From contig NZ_OZ245005.1 of assembly GCF_965223525.1 (NCBI RefSeq), positions 1,674,001 through 1,738,000 on the forward strand: a stretch of 64,000 nt of DNA, in the 5' to 3' direction. This DNA comes from Leptofilum sp965223525. Its GTDB lineage: Bacteria > Chloroflexota > Anaerolineae > Promineifilales > Promineifilaceae. The translations under genes were made by a program, and so were the position numbers. Shown here piece by piece: positions 24,705-33,739 of the stretch (its first letter is position 1; each line of letters starts with the position of its first letter). The notes beneath the pieces are model-generated. The model had not been told where the DNA came from and did no database searches. It saw only the letters and a program-made list of their open reading frames with translations.

Positions 24705-25208
24705 ATGGATAGCTTTTTTGGTATTGGCTTTCCAGAACTGGTTCTCATCTTGGTTGTAGCGGGTATCGTGATGGGGCCGGAACGAATCGGGCAAGCAGCC
24801 CGTTGGCTAGGCCGTACCACCGCCCAATTGCAAAAGATATCGCGAGGCTTTGTGCGCCAGCTTAACCATGAGCTGGACAATTCCGGGGACGGAGAAGCGA
24901 TTCGAGAAACGATGCAAGAACTACAACAGCTTCGGAAGGAGCTGACGGATTTACGGGGCGAAGTAAACCAGACAACCTCTCAGGCAACGCAGGATGGTAA
25001 GCAGGCATTTGAGGAGATTAACAACAGTATCCAACCGCCAAATTTGAAGCCACCAACGCTGACACCACCTCCAGCGGTTGACCCCACTACCAATGGCAAG
25101 CCAGCAGCCTCTCCCGAGCAAAGTGGAATTGCGGCAGAGGAACCAGGGGAAACGGCCGTGCCACCCCGCCTGCCTTCGCTGCTAGATGTTCCCGACGACC
25201 CTGAATAA
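24705..25208 (+). CDS. tatB: Sec-independent protein translocase TatB
   Basis: Receptor subunit of the Tat translocase, 167 residues. The N-terminus has the membrane helix with the conserved Glu (FGIGFPELVLILVVAGIVMG) and PERIG hinge, then a long amphipathic helix (about residues 27-95), and a Pro-rich disordered tail. The GIGFPEL motif fits TatB better than TatA. The stop overlaps the start of tatC by one base (TAATGG). Together with TatC it forms the receptor for folded, twin-arginine precursors. Confidence 0.92.
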   Translation: MDSFFGIGFPELVLILVVAGIVMGPERIGQAARWLGRTTAQLQKISRGFVRQLNHELDNSGDGEAIRETMQELQQLRKELTDLRGEVNQTTSQATQDGKQAFEEINNSIQPPNLKPPTLTPPPAVDPTTNGKPAASPEQSGIAAEEPGETAVPPRLPSLLDVPDDPE

Positions 25209-25996
25209 TGGCCAAAGCAAATTCCCCTTTAACCTCAATTCTTGATGGAGAATTAGAATCTGAAGATTTGACGCTGCTAGGGCACCTGAACGAACTACGC
25301 ATTCGGCTGACCTACGTCGCGGCTGCAATGCTGGTGACCACAGCACTTAGCTTTGCCTTTGCTGAGCCAGTGCTGCAATTTTTGCTGGGCCCTTATGCAG
25401 AAAGCATCAATGGCGTAGTAGAGTTGCAAACGCTGGAGCCAACTGAGGGCATTGAAACTTTTTTCAAAGTATCGTTGCTTGCCGGGACTATCTTCTCGAT
25501 GCCTATGATTTTGTACCAGTTCTGGCAGTTTGTGGTGCCTGGCCTTACCAAAAGCGAAAAGCGGTACGTGTTTATCTTTTTGCCCAGTGCGTTGCTTCTG
25601 TTTTTGTTGGGGATTTTGTTTGCCTGGTTTGTTTTGATACCTGCGGCCGTATTCTTTTTGGCCAATTTCCTGGGAAGCATTTTCAAGACAGATTGGACAC
25701 CGAGTGGCTACATTGGCTTTGTGTTGCGGATGCTGTTTTGGATTGGCCTTGCGTTTGAGATGCCTGTGATTGTCTATTTTATTGCCCGTGTGGGTGTGGT
25801 AACTGCCAAAGCGCTGCGCGAACAGTGGCGCTTTGCGGTTGTAGGCATTGCTGTTCTAGCTGCAATCATCACCCCCTCTATTGACCCTGTTACCATGCTT
25901 TTAACAATGGCTCCCCTCATAATTTTGTACATCCTCAGCATTGGTCTCGCGGTAGTTGGTCAACGTCAGTTTGAACGCTCTGTTGCCATCGAGTAA
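25208..25996 (+). CDS. tatC: Sec-independent protein translocase TatC
   Basis: Core Tat subunit of 262 residues with six membrane helices. The cytoplasmic N-terminal signature LGHLNELRIRLTYVAAAM and the first periplasmic loop, then FWQFVVPGLTKSEKR and the loop DWTPSGYIGFVLRMLFWIGL, are conserved. The signal-peptide binding Glu is the one in HLNELR. Its position directly after tatB completes a minimal tatABC operon. Confidence 0.95.
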   Translation: MAKANSPLTSILDGELESEDLTLLGHLNELRIRLTYVAAAMLVTTALSFAFAEPVLQFLLGPYAESINGVVELQTLEPTEGIETFFKVSLLAGTIFSMPMILYQFWQFVVPGLTKSEKRYVFIFLPSALLLFLLGILFAWFVLIPAAVFFLANFLGSIFKTDWTPSGYIGFVLRMLFWIGLAFEMPVIVYFIARVGVVTAKALREQWRFAVVGIAVLAAIITPSIDPVTMLLTMAPLIILYILSIGLAVVGQRQFERSVAIE

Positions 25997-26053
25997 TCCT
26001 CTTCCCTAACTCTTGCCCAAAGGGAGAGGGAGAAGTGGCACACACCTGAACTG

Positions 26054-26674
26054 TTACAAAATTGGATCGTGTACTTTGATGGTGATTCCGTTTTGCCTTT
26101 GGCTAAGAACATAAGCTGCAACCCCACCGCCAATAAAACCAAACAGATGTGTTTGCCAAGAAATGCCGCCCCCTTGTGGCAGAACACCCCAAATGATGCC
26201 GCTGTACAGCAGCAAAACAACCAGAGCAATGAAGATGGCGCGGCAGCTACGTTCAAAGTAGGCGGCCAGGAGCAAGAAGCCGAAGTAGCCAAAAATCAGG
26301 CCGCTGGCCCCTAGGTGGACTGACAGCTGGGGGCCAATGAGCCAGGCTCCCAACCCCCCAATTAACGTAACAATAAATGTAATCAGGAAGAAATCGCGCA
26401 GGCGGCGGGACAGCATGACGATGCTGCCCAAAATGAGGAGTGGCCCGGTATTGGCAATGAGATGGCGAAAGCCGCCATGAAGGAAGGGTGCCCACAAGAC
26501 ACCCCAGAGGCCATCCAGGGTGCGCGGGCGCACGCCAAATCCGTCTAGCGAGCCGCCAAATATGAGCTGATCAACGCCTTCGATGATCCAAAGCAGCAGT
26601 ACGAAGCCACCAACGATGGAAAGAGGCGTTTTTAGCTGTTGCCACAAGTCGGTTTGGGTGTTGGTTGTTTGCAT
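26054..26674 (-). CDS. Rhomboid-family intramembrane serine protease
   Basis: Intramembrane protease of 206 residues with six predicted helices. The catalytic Ser124 is in HLGASGLIFG and the catalytic His176 in WQTHLFGFIGGG. The conserved HLIANTGPL (His71, Asn75) of the oxyanion region is present too. The Trp/Arg loop motif of helix 1-2 appears as WAPFLHGGFRHL. The 20-residue N-terminus is cytoplasmic. It is the last of a minus-strand pair separated from the CAP/LysM gene by 90 nt. Substrates cannot be predicted. Confidence 0.93.
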   Translation of the reverse strand: MQTTNTQTDLWQQLKTPLSIVGGFVLLLWIIEGVDQLIFGGSLDGFGVRPRTLDGLWGVLWAPFLHGGFRHLIANTGPLLILGSIVMLSRRLRDFFLITFIVTLIGGLGAWLIGPQLSVHLGASGLIFGYFGFLLLAAYFERSCRAIFIALVVLLLYSGIIWGVLPQGGGISWQTHLFGFIGGGVAAYVLSQRQNGITIKVHDPIL

Positions 26675-26763
26675 GGGATTCCTTCAAATGAATCGTTATA
26701 CGGCCGTACCAAGATAATTTCTCCACCATACGGGATTTTGCAAGATTTGTTGCGAAGCTGGAG

Positions 26764-28113
26764 CTAGATGAGTTCGCTGCGGAGGACAACAATGGTTACC
26801 ATGCCTATAGCCAGCAGCCCCAGGGCCGCCCAGATGAAGATACGACCGTATCCCACCTCGCTTTCTCCACTAGCAATATTCATATCAGAATCATTCACGG
26901 CCATCTCGCTATTTGCCAATGGGACGGCCGTTTCTATGACTGGGTTATTTTGGGCAGCAACGGCCGTTGTGGGCGGCGTGGCTGTTTGGGTGGGGCTTAC
27001 GGCCGTCGGCGTGACCGATTGCGAAGTTGCCGTTGGTGACAAGGTGGGCAGCGGCGCTGGCGGTAGCTGCCGCACTAAAAGCTGATCTCCCGGCTGTAAA
27101 ATGGCGTTCTGATCAATATTGTTGAATGTTAATAACTCTTCCAGCGTTAAGCCATAGCTGATGGCAATTTCCCACAGCGTCTGCCCGCTGCGAACTGAAT
27201 GGTGCAGGATAGGTGTTGGCGTAGGCGGCGGCATTTCATCCGGTGCCAAGCGTACCCGAATTTGCTCGCCCGGCTGCAAAACCGCATCCTCCGGCAAGCC
27301 ATTTAGCCACAAAATATCCCCCAGCTTCACATTGTACTGCACGGCAACGGACCAAAGGGACTGCCCAGCTAGCACTGTGTGTATGGTAGGGGGCGTTGGG
27401 GTGGGCGGTGGTGCCTGCCCATCAGCCAGCCGAATTGTGATTTGGTCGCCTGGCTGCACGACAGCATCAGGCGGCAAGCTGTTCAACAGCAGCAAATCAG
27501 AGAGTGGCACGAGGTAATGGGCCGCCAGTGACCAAAGTGCCTGGCCTTCCTGGACGACGTGAACAATCGAGCCATCTTCACCTGGTTCTGCCAGGGTAAT
27601 GGGGGTAATGAAGAGCGGCGCTGGGCTGGTGTCTGCGGCTAGTGGGGGTGGGGCATCGGAAGGTTGGCCAACAACCATCACGTAGAAATTCTCGCTGCCG
27701 TTGGTGGTAAAGCCGGTGCCTGCTTCCTGGTAGCGGCTGGTGATGAGGGTGCTGTAATGGACTGGGCTGTTAATCCACCAGTTGAGGCCGCGTACGGCCG
27801 TCATGCCTGTGCCGCCAACAATGTTTTCGCTGACGCGCCCCACGTACCCGGCGGCGGCGGCGCGGGTTTGTGGGGTGGAGCCGCCAAAACCAATGTGGCT
27901 GGTGAATACAGTATTGGCCGCCATGTAGTTTGCCTGGTCTTGTGCGGCGGCGGCTAGGGCACTGCTGTATTGAAAGGGAACTAGCCCATTATTGGTGCGA
28001 AACTGGTTGACTTGCTGAAAGATTGCGGAGGCAGATTGTGCATGTACGGCCGTTGCTTCCCCCACTAGCAAGAAAAGGCAAAATAAAATGCCAACGATTG
28101 TTTTTTTAACCAT
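26764..28113 (-). CDS. Secreted CAP-domain protein with three LysM repeats and membrane tail
   Basis: Surface protein of 449 residues. The N-terminal signal peptide ends after TAVHAQS. Residues about 30-155 form a CAP/SCP domain (NQFRTNNGLVPFQYSSALAA, HIGFGGSTPQTR, SENIV, WWINSPVHYSTL); His and Glu of the usual CAP cavity are visible. Three LysM modules follow (about 180-225, 240-290, 300-350), each with G-Q-x-L-W and a PGDQ/PGEQ turn, separated by PPPTPTP linkers. The C-terminus is Thr/Pro/Val-rich and ends in one membrane helix (IFIWAALGLLAIGMVTIVVL). LysM binds peptidoglycan or chitin-like glycans. Confidence 0.92.
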   Translation of the reverse strand: MVKKTIVGILFCLFLLVGEATAVHAQSASAIFQQVNQFRTNNGLVPFQYSSALAAAAQDQANYMAANTVFTSHIGFGGSTPQTRAAAAGYVGRVSENIVGGTGMTAVRGLNWWINSPVHYSTLITSRYQEAGTGFTTNGSENFYVMVVGQPSDAPPPLAADTSPAPLFITPITLAEPGEDGSIVHVVQEGQALWSLAAHYLVPLSDLLLLNSLPPDAVVQPGDQITIRLADGQAPPPTPTPPTIHTVLAGQSLWSVAVQYNVKLGDILWLNGLPEDAVLQPGEQIRVRLAPDEMPPPTPTPILHHSVRSGQTLWEIAISYGLTLEELLTFNNIDQNAILQPGDQLLVRQLPPAPLPTLSPTATSQSVTPTAVSPTQTATPPTTAVAAQNNPVIETAVPLANSEMAVNDSDMNIASGESEVGYGRIFIWAALGLLAIGMVTIVVLRSELI

Positions 28114-28230
28114 GCCAGAACTATATCAACCAGAACGGCCGTTATCAAACCTAGCCAAAGCGTAGGCAACTAAGTTAACCGAACCCTAACGCTGCCGAGC
28201 AACCATCCATTGTCGAGTGAGGTGCAGATC

Positions 28231-28267
28231 AAAAAAGCCTCTGGCTGGCCAGCCAGAGGCTTTTTTT
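28231..28267 (-). terminator. Intrinsic terminator of the acyl-CoA ligase gene
   Basis: Perfect 13-bp palindrome with A-run and T-run on either side (AAAAAAGCCTCTGGC ... GCCAGAGGCTTTTTTT). It begins 15 nt after the acyl-CoA ligase stop codon on the minus strand. Both strands have a T-run, so it works in either direction. Confidence 0.92.
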
Positions 28268-28281
28268 GTGAATGTATTAGC

Positions 28282-30063
28282 CTAGCCCTCGTACATTGCC
28301 TCAATCTCGTCAGAGAAATTTTCGTTGATGATACGCCGTTTGATTTTCATTGTGGGGGTCAACTCACCGTCCTCAATGGTAAAGTCACGGGGCAGCACAC
28401 GGAAATTCCGCACATGCTCTACCCGGGCAAACAGCTTGTTTACCTTTTCATCAATCTCTTTTTGCAGATGATCAATCAATTTAGGATGCTCATGCAGCGT
28501 TTGCCCTTCCAGGTTATTTGCTTGGGCAAAGGTCGTCGCCGCTTCTGGATCCAGAGTTAGCAACGCCGTTAAGAAGCGGCGTCGTTCACCAATGACCACT
28601 GCCTGCGACACTAAATCTAGATTCTTCAGCGCTGCTTCGATATTCTTGGGCGCAATGTTCTTGCCACCAGAGGTGATGATGATCTCTTTCTTACGGCCGA
28701 TTATTTTCAAGAAGCCATCGCCATCAAACTCACCCAGGTCGCCTGAATGTAGCCAACCATCAACCAGATCAGAAGCCGTGGCTGCTTCATTTTTGTAGTA
28801 GCCCAAAAATACATTTGGCCCTTTTGTCAAAATTTCGCCGTCTGATCCCAATTTTACTTCTGAGCCAGGCCACGCTTGGCCAACGGTTCCCACTTTAATG
28901 GCGCCGGGCCGATTGGTTGTCGTGGGGCCGCTTCCTTCAGATTGACCATACAGTTCCATAATCGGCAAATCGAGGCTACCCAGATAGTCCAGAATTTCTG
29001 GGGCAATGGGGGCGGCAGCGGTGATGAGAACGCGTGCTTCTGTTAGGCCAAGACCTTCTTTGACTTTGGCAAAGACCAGTTTGCTTGCCAGATTATGCTG
29101 CAAAGCCAGCAAGCCACCTGCCTCTTGCCCCCGGTTACGCAAGTTGGTTACTTTGTGGCCAACGCCTTGCGCCCACTCAGCAATTTTGGCGCGGGCACCG
29201 GTTGCTTGGGAGAGCGTTGCCGCTACCCCGGCTTGGAACCGCTCAAAAATGCGGGGCACGCCAAAAAAGACGGTTGGCTTGATCTCTTTTAGATTGTCAT
29301 TGAGATGGTCTTGGGGATGATACTGGGCAAAATACACTTGGTATGCGGCCGTAATTGCGGCATGAATGGAAAACATCTGTTCCGCAATATGCGACAGTGG
29401 CAGGTAAGAGATAGTTCGGTCTGACGGTGTTAAATTGATTAGCCGTTGGGCATTTTTTGAGGTGGCGGCTAAATTTTCATGGGAAAGCATCACACCTTTG
29501 GGCGGGCCGGTGGTTCCTGAGGTGTAGATAAGCGTAGCGAGTTGCTCCAGCTCGAGTGCTTCCATGCGGGCATCAATGACGCTCTCTTCAACTTCATCGC
29601 CCTTAGCCATAAAGCCTTCCCAAGTGTGGGTCATGGCATCATCAACCTCGGTGCCGCGCATAAGAACAATGTGCTTCAAGCAGGCGATATCATCTCGTAC
29701 CGAGGCGATTTTGTCCCATTGCCCTTGATTTTCCACTAAAATCACGCTGGATTCTGAATTTTCAACAATGTATTTACACTCTTCTGGAGAGTTGGTGGTG
29801 TAAATACCGGCAGGAGCCCCGCCGATCATCATCGAGGCCAAATCAAAAACAACCCATTCCGGGCGGTTAAACCCAAGAATCGTGACGTTTTGACCTGATT
29901 CTACACCCAGGGCAACCAGGGCACGCGCGGCTTGGCGCACTTGGTTGGTGTACTCTTTCCAGGAAGTTGGTACCCAGGCGTTGCCTATTTTTTCGTAGTA
30001 GGCGGGTGCGTTGGGGCGTTTACGGCCGTTTTCATGCAGCCTGTGGAGAATGGTGTCCGTCAT
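28282..30063 (-). CDS. fadD: Long-chain fatty acid-CoA ligase (AMP-forming)
   Basis: ANL-superfamily ligase of 593 residues that activates fatty acids by adenylation and thioesterification. The ATG at 30063 is chosen with AGGAGG 6 nt upstream; an upstream TTG adds one residue. The P-loop motif is YTSGTTGPPKGVML, motif II FGVPRIFERF, the adenine motif ELYGQSEG, and the C-terminal hinge and Lys motif GRKKEIIITSGGKNIAPKN. Length and organisation (ACSL/AMP-binding type without extra domains) are ordinary for the Chloroflexota and Actinobacteria group. Symbol fadD denotes class rather than proven function. Confidence 0.9.
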   Translation of the reverse strand: MTDTILHRLHENGRKRPNAPAYYEKIGNAWVPTSWKEYTNQVRQAARALVALGVESGQNVTILGFNRPEWVVFDLASMMIGGAPAGIYTTNSPEECKYIVENSESSVILVENQGQWDKIASVRDDIACLKHIVLMRGTEVDDAMTHTWEGFMAKGDEVEESVIDARMEALELEQLATLIYTSGTTGPPKGVMLSHENLAATSKNAQRLINLTPSDRTISYLPLSHIAEQMFSIHAAITAAYQVYFAQYHPQDHLNDNLKEIKPTVFFGVPRIFERFQAGVAATLSQATGARAKIAEWAQGVGHKVTNLRNRGQEAGGLLALQHNLASKLVFAKVKEGLGLTEARVLITAAAPIAPEILDYLGSLDLPIMELYGQSEGSGPTTTNRPGAIKVGTVGQAWPGSEVKLGSDGEILTKGPNVFLGYYKNEAATASDLVDGWLHSGDLGEFDGDGFLKIIGRKKEIIITSGGKNIAPKNIEAALKNLDLVSQAVVIGERRRFLTALLTLDPEAATTFAQANNLEGQTLHEHPKLIDHLQKEIDEKVNKLFARVEHVRNFRVLPRDFTIEDGELTPTMKIKRRIINENFSDEIEAMYEG

Positions 30064-30278
30064 CAAATGCCTCCTCTTTTAAGACATTCACTGACCCGAC
30101 TGTAACCCCACATACCATTACCAACAGATGTCTCTTGGTGAAATTATGAAATATTTGGGGGGCGGTCAGTTTATAAAGTTGCACAATAAATACCGGGGTA
30201 GACTCTCAATCCTTTGCTCAGGTTTTATCATAACTGGGCAGGTTCCGCAATGCTATTTGCCCAGGAGCTTGGCAAACC

Positions 30279-30316
30279 AAAATAAAAGACCCCAGCGACA
30301 GTCGTTGGGGTCAAAA
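30279..30316 (-). terminator. Intrinsic terminator of the phosphatidylcholine synthase gene
   Basis: On the minus strand the 12-bp stem GACCCCAACGAC / GTCGCTGGGGTC (one G-U pair) is followed by TTTTATTTT. It lies 24 nt after the stop of the gene at 30340. Confidence 0.85.
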
Positions 30317-30339
30317 ATTTCCTACAGCCTTTGTAAAAG

Positions 30340-31050
30340 TTACCGAACCATCATGTACAAACTGAGGCCGATGTAATAAACAATATAAAGTAGAGAAACC
30401 CACAGCATCCAGGGCTGAAAGGCAGGGTATTGCAGCCAAACAATGAGGCACAATATGGCCCAAACAAACGTCAGCGATATGGTCATCTTTTGGAAACGTA
30501 CCATGCGAGATGGGTACAAATATCTAATTGGTACAAACACCAGAATGGTCAGGGTCGTAATAACCCAGAAATTGACCCACGGATTGGCATTGAACATGAA
30601 CAGGTAAAAGACGACCACATTCCAGTAAGAGGGGAACCCTTTGAAGGTGTGATCATCTGTTTTGGCATCTGCCTGGCAAAATTGGAAGGCGGACGCCAAA
30701 ACGACCATGGCAATGCCAGCAATGGTGGCACTGGCAGGCAGCAAATTGGCCTCGTAAAGGAAAATGGCTGGTACGATGACGTAGGTTTGGTAATCAATGA
30801 TGTTGTCCAGCAGAGCCCCATCAAAGCCCGGTAAGAGCCCTTTGACTTTGAAGCGACGCGCCAGAGTGCCGTCCAGGCTATCTACCAGGGCGGCGAGCCC
30901 TAGCCAGAAGAAGGCGGCTTGCCATTGGTGCTGCACGGTTGCCATTATTGCCAGCAACCCCCACAGCGCGCCCGTTGCGGTAAATAGGTGAACGCCCCAT
31001 GCTAGCACTAACGGCCGTTCAACTTGTAGGTTGAGATTCATTCGTGACAT
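30340..31050 (-). CDS. pcs: Phosphatidylcholine synthase (CDP-diacylglycerol:choline type)
   Basis: CDP-alcohol phosphatidyltransferase of 236 residues with about seven or eight membrane helices. The catalytic motif is D-x2-DG-x2-AR-x12-G-x3-D-x3-D, seen as DSLDGTLARR then GALLDNIID; the twelve-residue spacing is the Pcs variant (other CDP-alcohol enzymes have eight). The N-terminal AWGVHLFTATGALWGLLA and central GFPSYWNVVVFYLFMFN segments also match Pcs. The enzyme condenses free choline with CDP-DAG in one step. AGGA precedes the ATG. It is flanked by lipid genes (acyl-CoA ligase, thiolase). The assignment is strong by motif, not tested. Confidence 0.85.
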   Translation of the reverse strand: MSRMNLNLQVERPLVLAWGVHLFTATGALWGLLAIMATVQHQWQAAFFWLGLAALVDSLDGTLARRFKVKGLLPGFDGALLDNIIDYQTYVIVPAIFLYEANLLPASATIAGIAMVVLASAFQFCQADAKTDDHTFKGFPSYWNVVVFYLFMFNANPWVNFWVITTLTILVFVPIRYLYPSRMVRFQKMTISLTFVWAILCLIVWLQYPAFQPWMLWVSLLYIVYYIGLSLYMMVR

Positions 31051-31132
31051 GATTATTCCTGTAGTCTACTCAAGATAGATTGCTGAACTTTAAGGGATAC
31101 TTGGGGGTAAGTCAATAACTTTCCTTTATGGG

Positions 31133-32404
31133 TTAAGACAAAAATTCTACGATGGTAGCTTCACCTTGCCCCACGCCCACACACAAAGTTGCCAGCCCAT
31201 ACCGCATCTGTTCTCCGGCTAGGAAACGGCGACGCATTTCGTGTAGCAAAGTGGTGAGGATGCGCGCGCCAGAGCAGCCCAGCGGATGGCCCAGCGCAAT
31301 GGCACCCCCGTTGACATTGGTAATTTCTTGGCTCAGTCCCAACTCATTGAGTACGGCCAACGCTTGCACGGCAAATGCCTCGTTCAGCTCGGCCAAATCA
31401 ATTTCGCTGAGTGAAATGTTGGCCCGCTGCAGTGCTTTGCGCGTGGCGTGAATAGGGCCAAGCCCCATCACGCGGGGATCGACGCCTGCCGCCCCAGAAG
31501 CTACCCAGCGTGCCATTGGTTTTAAGCCCAACGTTTTGGCTTTGCTGGCAGACATGAGCAGCACGGCACAGGCACCATCGTTCAGGCCGCTGGCGTTCCC
31601 AGCGGTGACGGTGCCGCCTTGACGAAAGGCAGGGCGTAGCTTGGCTAAAATTTCAAGGCTGGTGGCGAGCTTATAGCCATCTTCGGTTTTGGTGATGCGG
31701 GGATGCTCGTCGGTGTCTACCACAATGGGGTCACCTTTGCGTTGGGGAATGGTGACGGGGACAGTTTCGGCCTGGAAACGGCCGTTTACAATCGCCTCCC
31801 ACGCCCGCCGCTGACTCTCGAAGGCAAAGGCATCCTGCGCCTCGCGGCTGATCTCCCCACCTTCAATTTGACCCGCGCAGCTCATCTCGAAGATGTTTTC
31901 GGCCGTTTGCCCCATTGCTTCTAGCGGGAATAGGGCTTCCATTTTGGGATTGGGATAGCGCCAGCCCAGCGTGGTGTCATAGCCAGTAATGTTGCCAGAT
32001 GGCCCCCAGGCGCGGGAACTTTTGGGGAAGGAGTAAGGCGCACGGCTCATGCTCTCCACGCCGCCTGCAATAAAGATCTCCCCCTCGCCACATTTTATGG
32101 CGCGCGCCGCCTGGTTCACCGCGTTTAACCCGCTGGCGCAGAGCCGATTGAAGGTAACGGCCGCAACCGATTTCGGTAAGCCCGCCAACAGTGTGGCCAT
32201 CCGCGCCACGTTACGATTATCCTCGCCAGCCTGATTGGCGCAGCCAAAATAGACTTCCTCAACCTCCTGCGGGTCAATGCCGGTTCGCTCAACCAATGTT
32301 TTAATGACCAACGCGCCCATGTCATCTGGGCGAACGGTCGCTAACGCCCCGGCGTGGCGGCCGATTGGGGTTCTTACTGCATCAATAATGACAACATCGT
32401 TCAT
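31133..32404 (-). CDS. Acetyl-CoA acyltransferase (3-oxoadipyl-CoA thiolase-like)
   Basis: Thiolase of 423 residues. The nucleophilic Cys is in FNRLCASGLNAV, the activating His in GGAIALGHPLG, and the second Cys/His segment in LCVGVGQGEA. FGCANQAGEDNRNVARMA and IAGGVESMSRAPYSF are characteristic of the PcaF/PaaJ 3-oxoadipyl-CoA thiolase group, though such enzymes also degrade fatty acids. The gene is divergent from holB across a 118-bp gap. No other pca or paa gene is near. A TATAAT lies 45 nt upstream on the minus strand. Confidence 0.88.
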   Translation of the reverse strand: MNDVVIIDAVRTPIGRHAGALATVRPDDMGALVIKTLVERTGIDPQEVEEVYFGCANQAGEDNRNVARMATLLAGLPKSVAAVTFNRLCASGLNAVNQAARAIKCGEGEIFIAGGVESMSRAPYSFPKSSRAWGPSGNITGYDTTLGWRYPNPKMEALFPLEAMGQTAENIFEMSCAGQIEGGEISREAQDAFAFESQRRAWEAIVNGRFQAETVPVTIPQRKGDPIVVDTDEHPRITKTEDGYKLATSLEILAKLRPAFRQGGTVTAGNASGLNDGACAVLLMSASKAKTLGLKPMARWVASGAAGVDPRVMGLGPIHATRKALQRANISLSEIDLAELNEAFAVQALAVLNELGLSQEITNVNGGAIALGHPLGCSGARILTTLLHEMRRRFLAGEQMRYGLATLCVGVGQGEATIVEFLS

Positions 32405-32486
32405 TAAAATTTCTCCGTAAACTGTTTGACTTGTGCTAATTCGTTGCCAATTATATCCGACGAGCGGGTTTTCGTAAGTGGGGTCG

Positions 32487-32516
32487 TTGGTAAAACGGCC
32501 GTTTCCACCATAAAAT
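32487..32516 (+). promoter_or_regulatory. Candidate sigma-70 promoter for holB, leaderless
   Basis: TTGGTA and TAAAAT are separated by 18 bp, and the ATG lies 6 nt after the -10 box. No Shine-Dalgarno sequence is present, so transcription would start at or beside the ATG. An ACGGCCGT site lies in the spacer. Confidence 0.45.
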
Positions 32517-32522
32517 TAGCGC

Positions 32523-33542
32523 ATGAGTAATTGGGAACAAATTGTGGGGCATGGCTGGGCAGTACAAATGTTGGCCGATGGGTTAGCAAACGACCGGCTG
32601 GGCCATGCGTACCTTATCACCGGGCCGGAGCAGGTGGGCAAGACGACATTGGCGCGCACCTTTGCCCAAGCGTTGAACTGTGAGGCATCGGTTGGCGAAC
32701 GGCCGTGTGGCCACTGCCGCCCCTGTAAACTCATCGGTGTAGACAGGCACCCCGACGTCAAGCTCGTCTCGCCAGAGGTGAGTGGGCGGGGCAAGCTGAC
32801 GCTCAAAATTGAGACAATTCGCCAGTTGCAGCAAGATTTGAACCTGTCGGCGTATGAGGCGCGGTACAAGGTAGCGATTTTGGAGCGGTTTGATGCGGCC
32901 ACCATCGGTGCGGCCAACGCTTTTTTGAAGACATTGGAAGAGCCGCCGGGTAAGGTTGTGCTGCTGCTCACCGCCACGGATGCCGATATGCTGCTGCCTA
33001 CCATTTCATCCCGCTGCCGCACGCTGAATTTACGGCCGTTATCCCCCGATCTCATCGAGCAGCATTTGGCAACTCAATTGCAGGTACCTGCTGAAAAAGC
33101 GACGCTGCTGGCTCATTTGGCAGACGGCCGTTTAGGCTGGGCTATCCGGGCAGCCAAAGATGAAACCATTCTGCAAACCCGTGCCGAGCAGCTTGCCTAT
33201 TTGCACGATGCCCTGGCCGGACAACGTGCCCAACGCTTTGCCCTGGCCGATAAGCTGGCACGCAAGCCCGAAACCTTGCCGAGTCTGCTGAAAACGTGGC
33301 TCAGTTGGTGGCGCGACCTCACCTTGCTCAATCAGCGGCAAGGCCAGCCCATTAGCCTGATGCTCACTAACGTGGATGAGATTGAGCGGTTGGAGCCTTT
33401 GGCCACTGCCTGGAACGAGCTGCAAATTACCGGTAGCCTCAACCAAACCAACCAGGCGCTCTGGCAGCTAGAGCGCAACGCTAATACGCGATTGGTTCTG
33501 GAAAATTTGTTGCTGCTCTATCCTCTGCCTGAATCTGCGTAA
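32523..33542 (+). CDS. holB: DNA polymerase III subunit delta' (HolB)
   Basis: Clamp-loader subunit of 339 residues. The N-terminal AAA+ domain has the P-loop TGPEQVGKTTLART, a four-Cys zinc module (NCEASV then CGHCRPC), the DEAD-like region around ILERFDAA, AANAFLKTLEEPP and the SRC motif TISSRC. The C-terminal domain is helical and less conserved. HolB works with tau/gamma and delta in loading the sliding clamp. The expected Walker A Lys/Thr is present (some delta' proteins are ATPase-dead). No RBS is seen, and the start has a promoter 6 nt upstream. Confidence 0.93.
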   Translation: MSNWEQIVGHGWAVQMLADGLANDRLGHAYLITGPEQVGKTTLARTFAQALNCEASVGERPCGHCRPCKLIGVDRHPDVKLVSPEVSGRGKLTLKIETIRQLQQDLNLSAYEARYKVAILERFDAATIGAANAFLKTLEEPPGKVVLLLTATDADMLLPTISSRCRTLNLRPLSPDLIEQHLATQLQVPAEKATLLAHLADGRLGWAIRAAKDETILQTRAEQLAYLHDALAGQRAQRFALADKLARKPETLPSLLKTWLSWWRDLTLLNQRQGQPISLMLTNVDEIERLEPLATAWNELQITGSLNQTNQALWQLERNANTRLVLENLLLLYPLPESA

Positions 33543-33636
33543 TTCTTCCACAGCCTTGACCCTGTTTGGGAAAACGGCCGTATCTTGCAGGAATCTCTGG
33601 AAGTAAGACTGTTTTTTATTGCTTGCCTTTTGGTAC

Positions 33637-33664
33637 TTGACAGAATAGTTCGGCATAGTATAAT
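33637..33664 (+). promoter_or_regulatory. Near-consensus sigma-70 promoter of the marR-ABC operon
   Basis: Exact TTGACA (33637-33642) and TATAAT (33659-33664) separated by 16 bp. It lies 75 nt upstream of the MarR-family start. Such a strong promoter, kept down by a repressor, would fit an autoregulated efflux operon. Confidence 0.8.
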
Positions 33665-33739
33665 TCTGCTTGGTAATAGTGCGACCATGGCAGCATTGGC
33701 TCCACTTCGGGGTGCAGGCTGCTATTTTTGTGAGAAGAA

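Noticed and set aside
30128..30376. Plus-strand 82-codon open frame after the acyl-CoA ligase gene
   Set aside because: It runs through the terminator hairpin and into the antisense strand of pcs, has no ribosome-binding site and no recognisable sequence.
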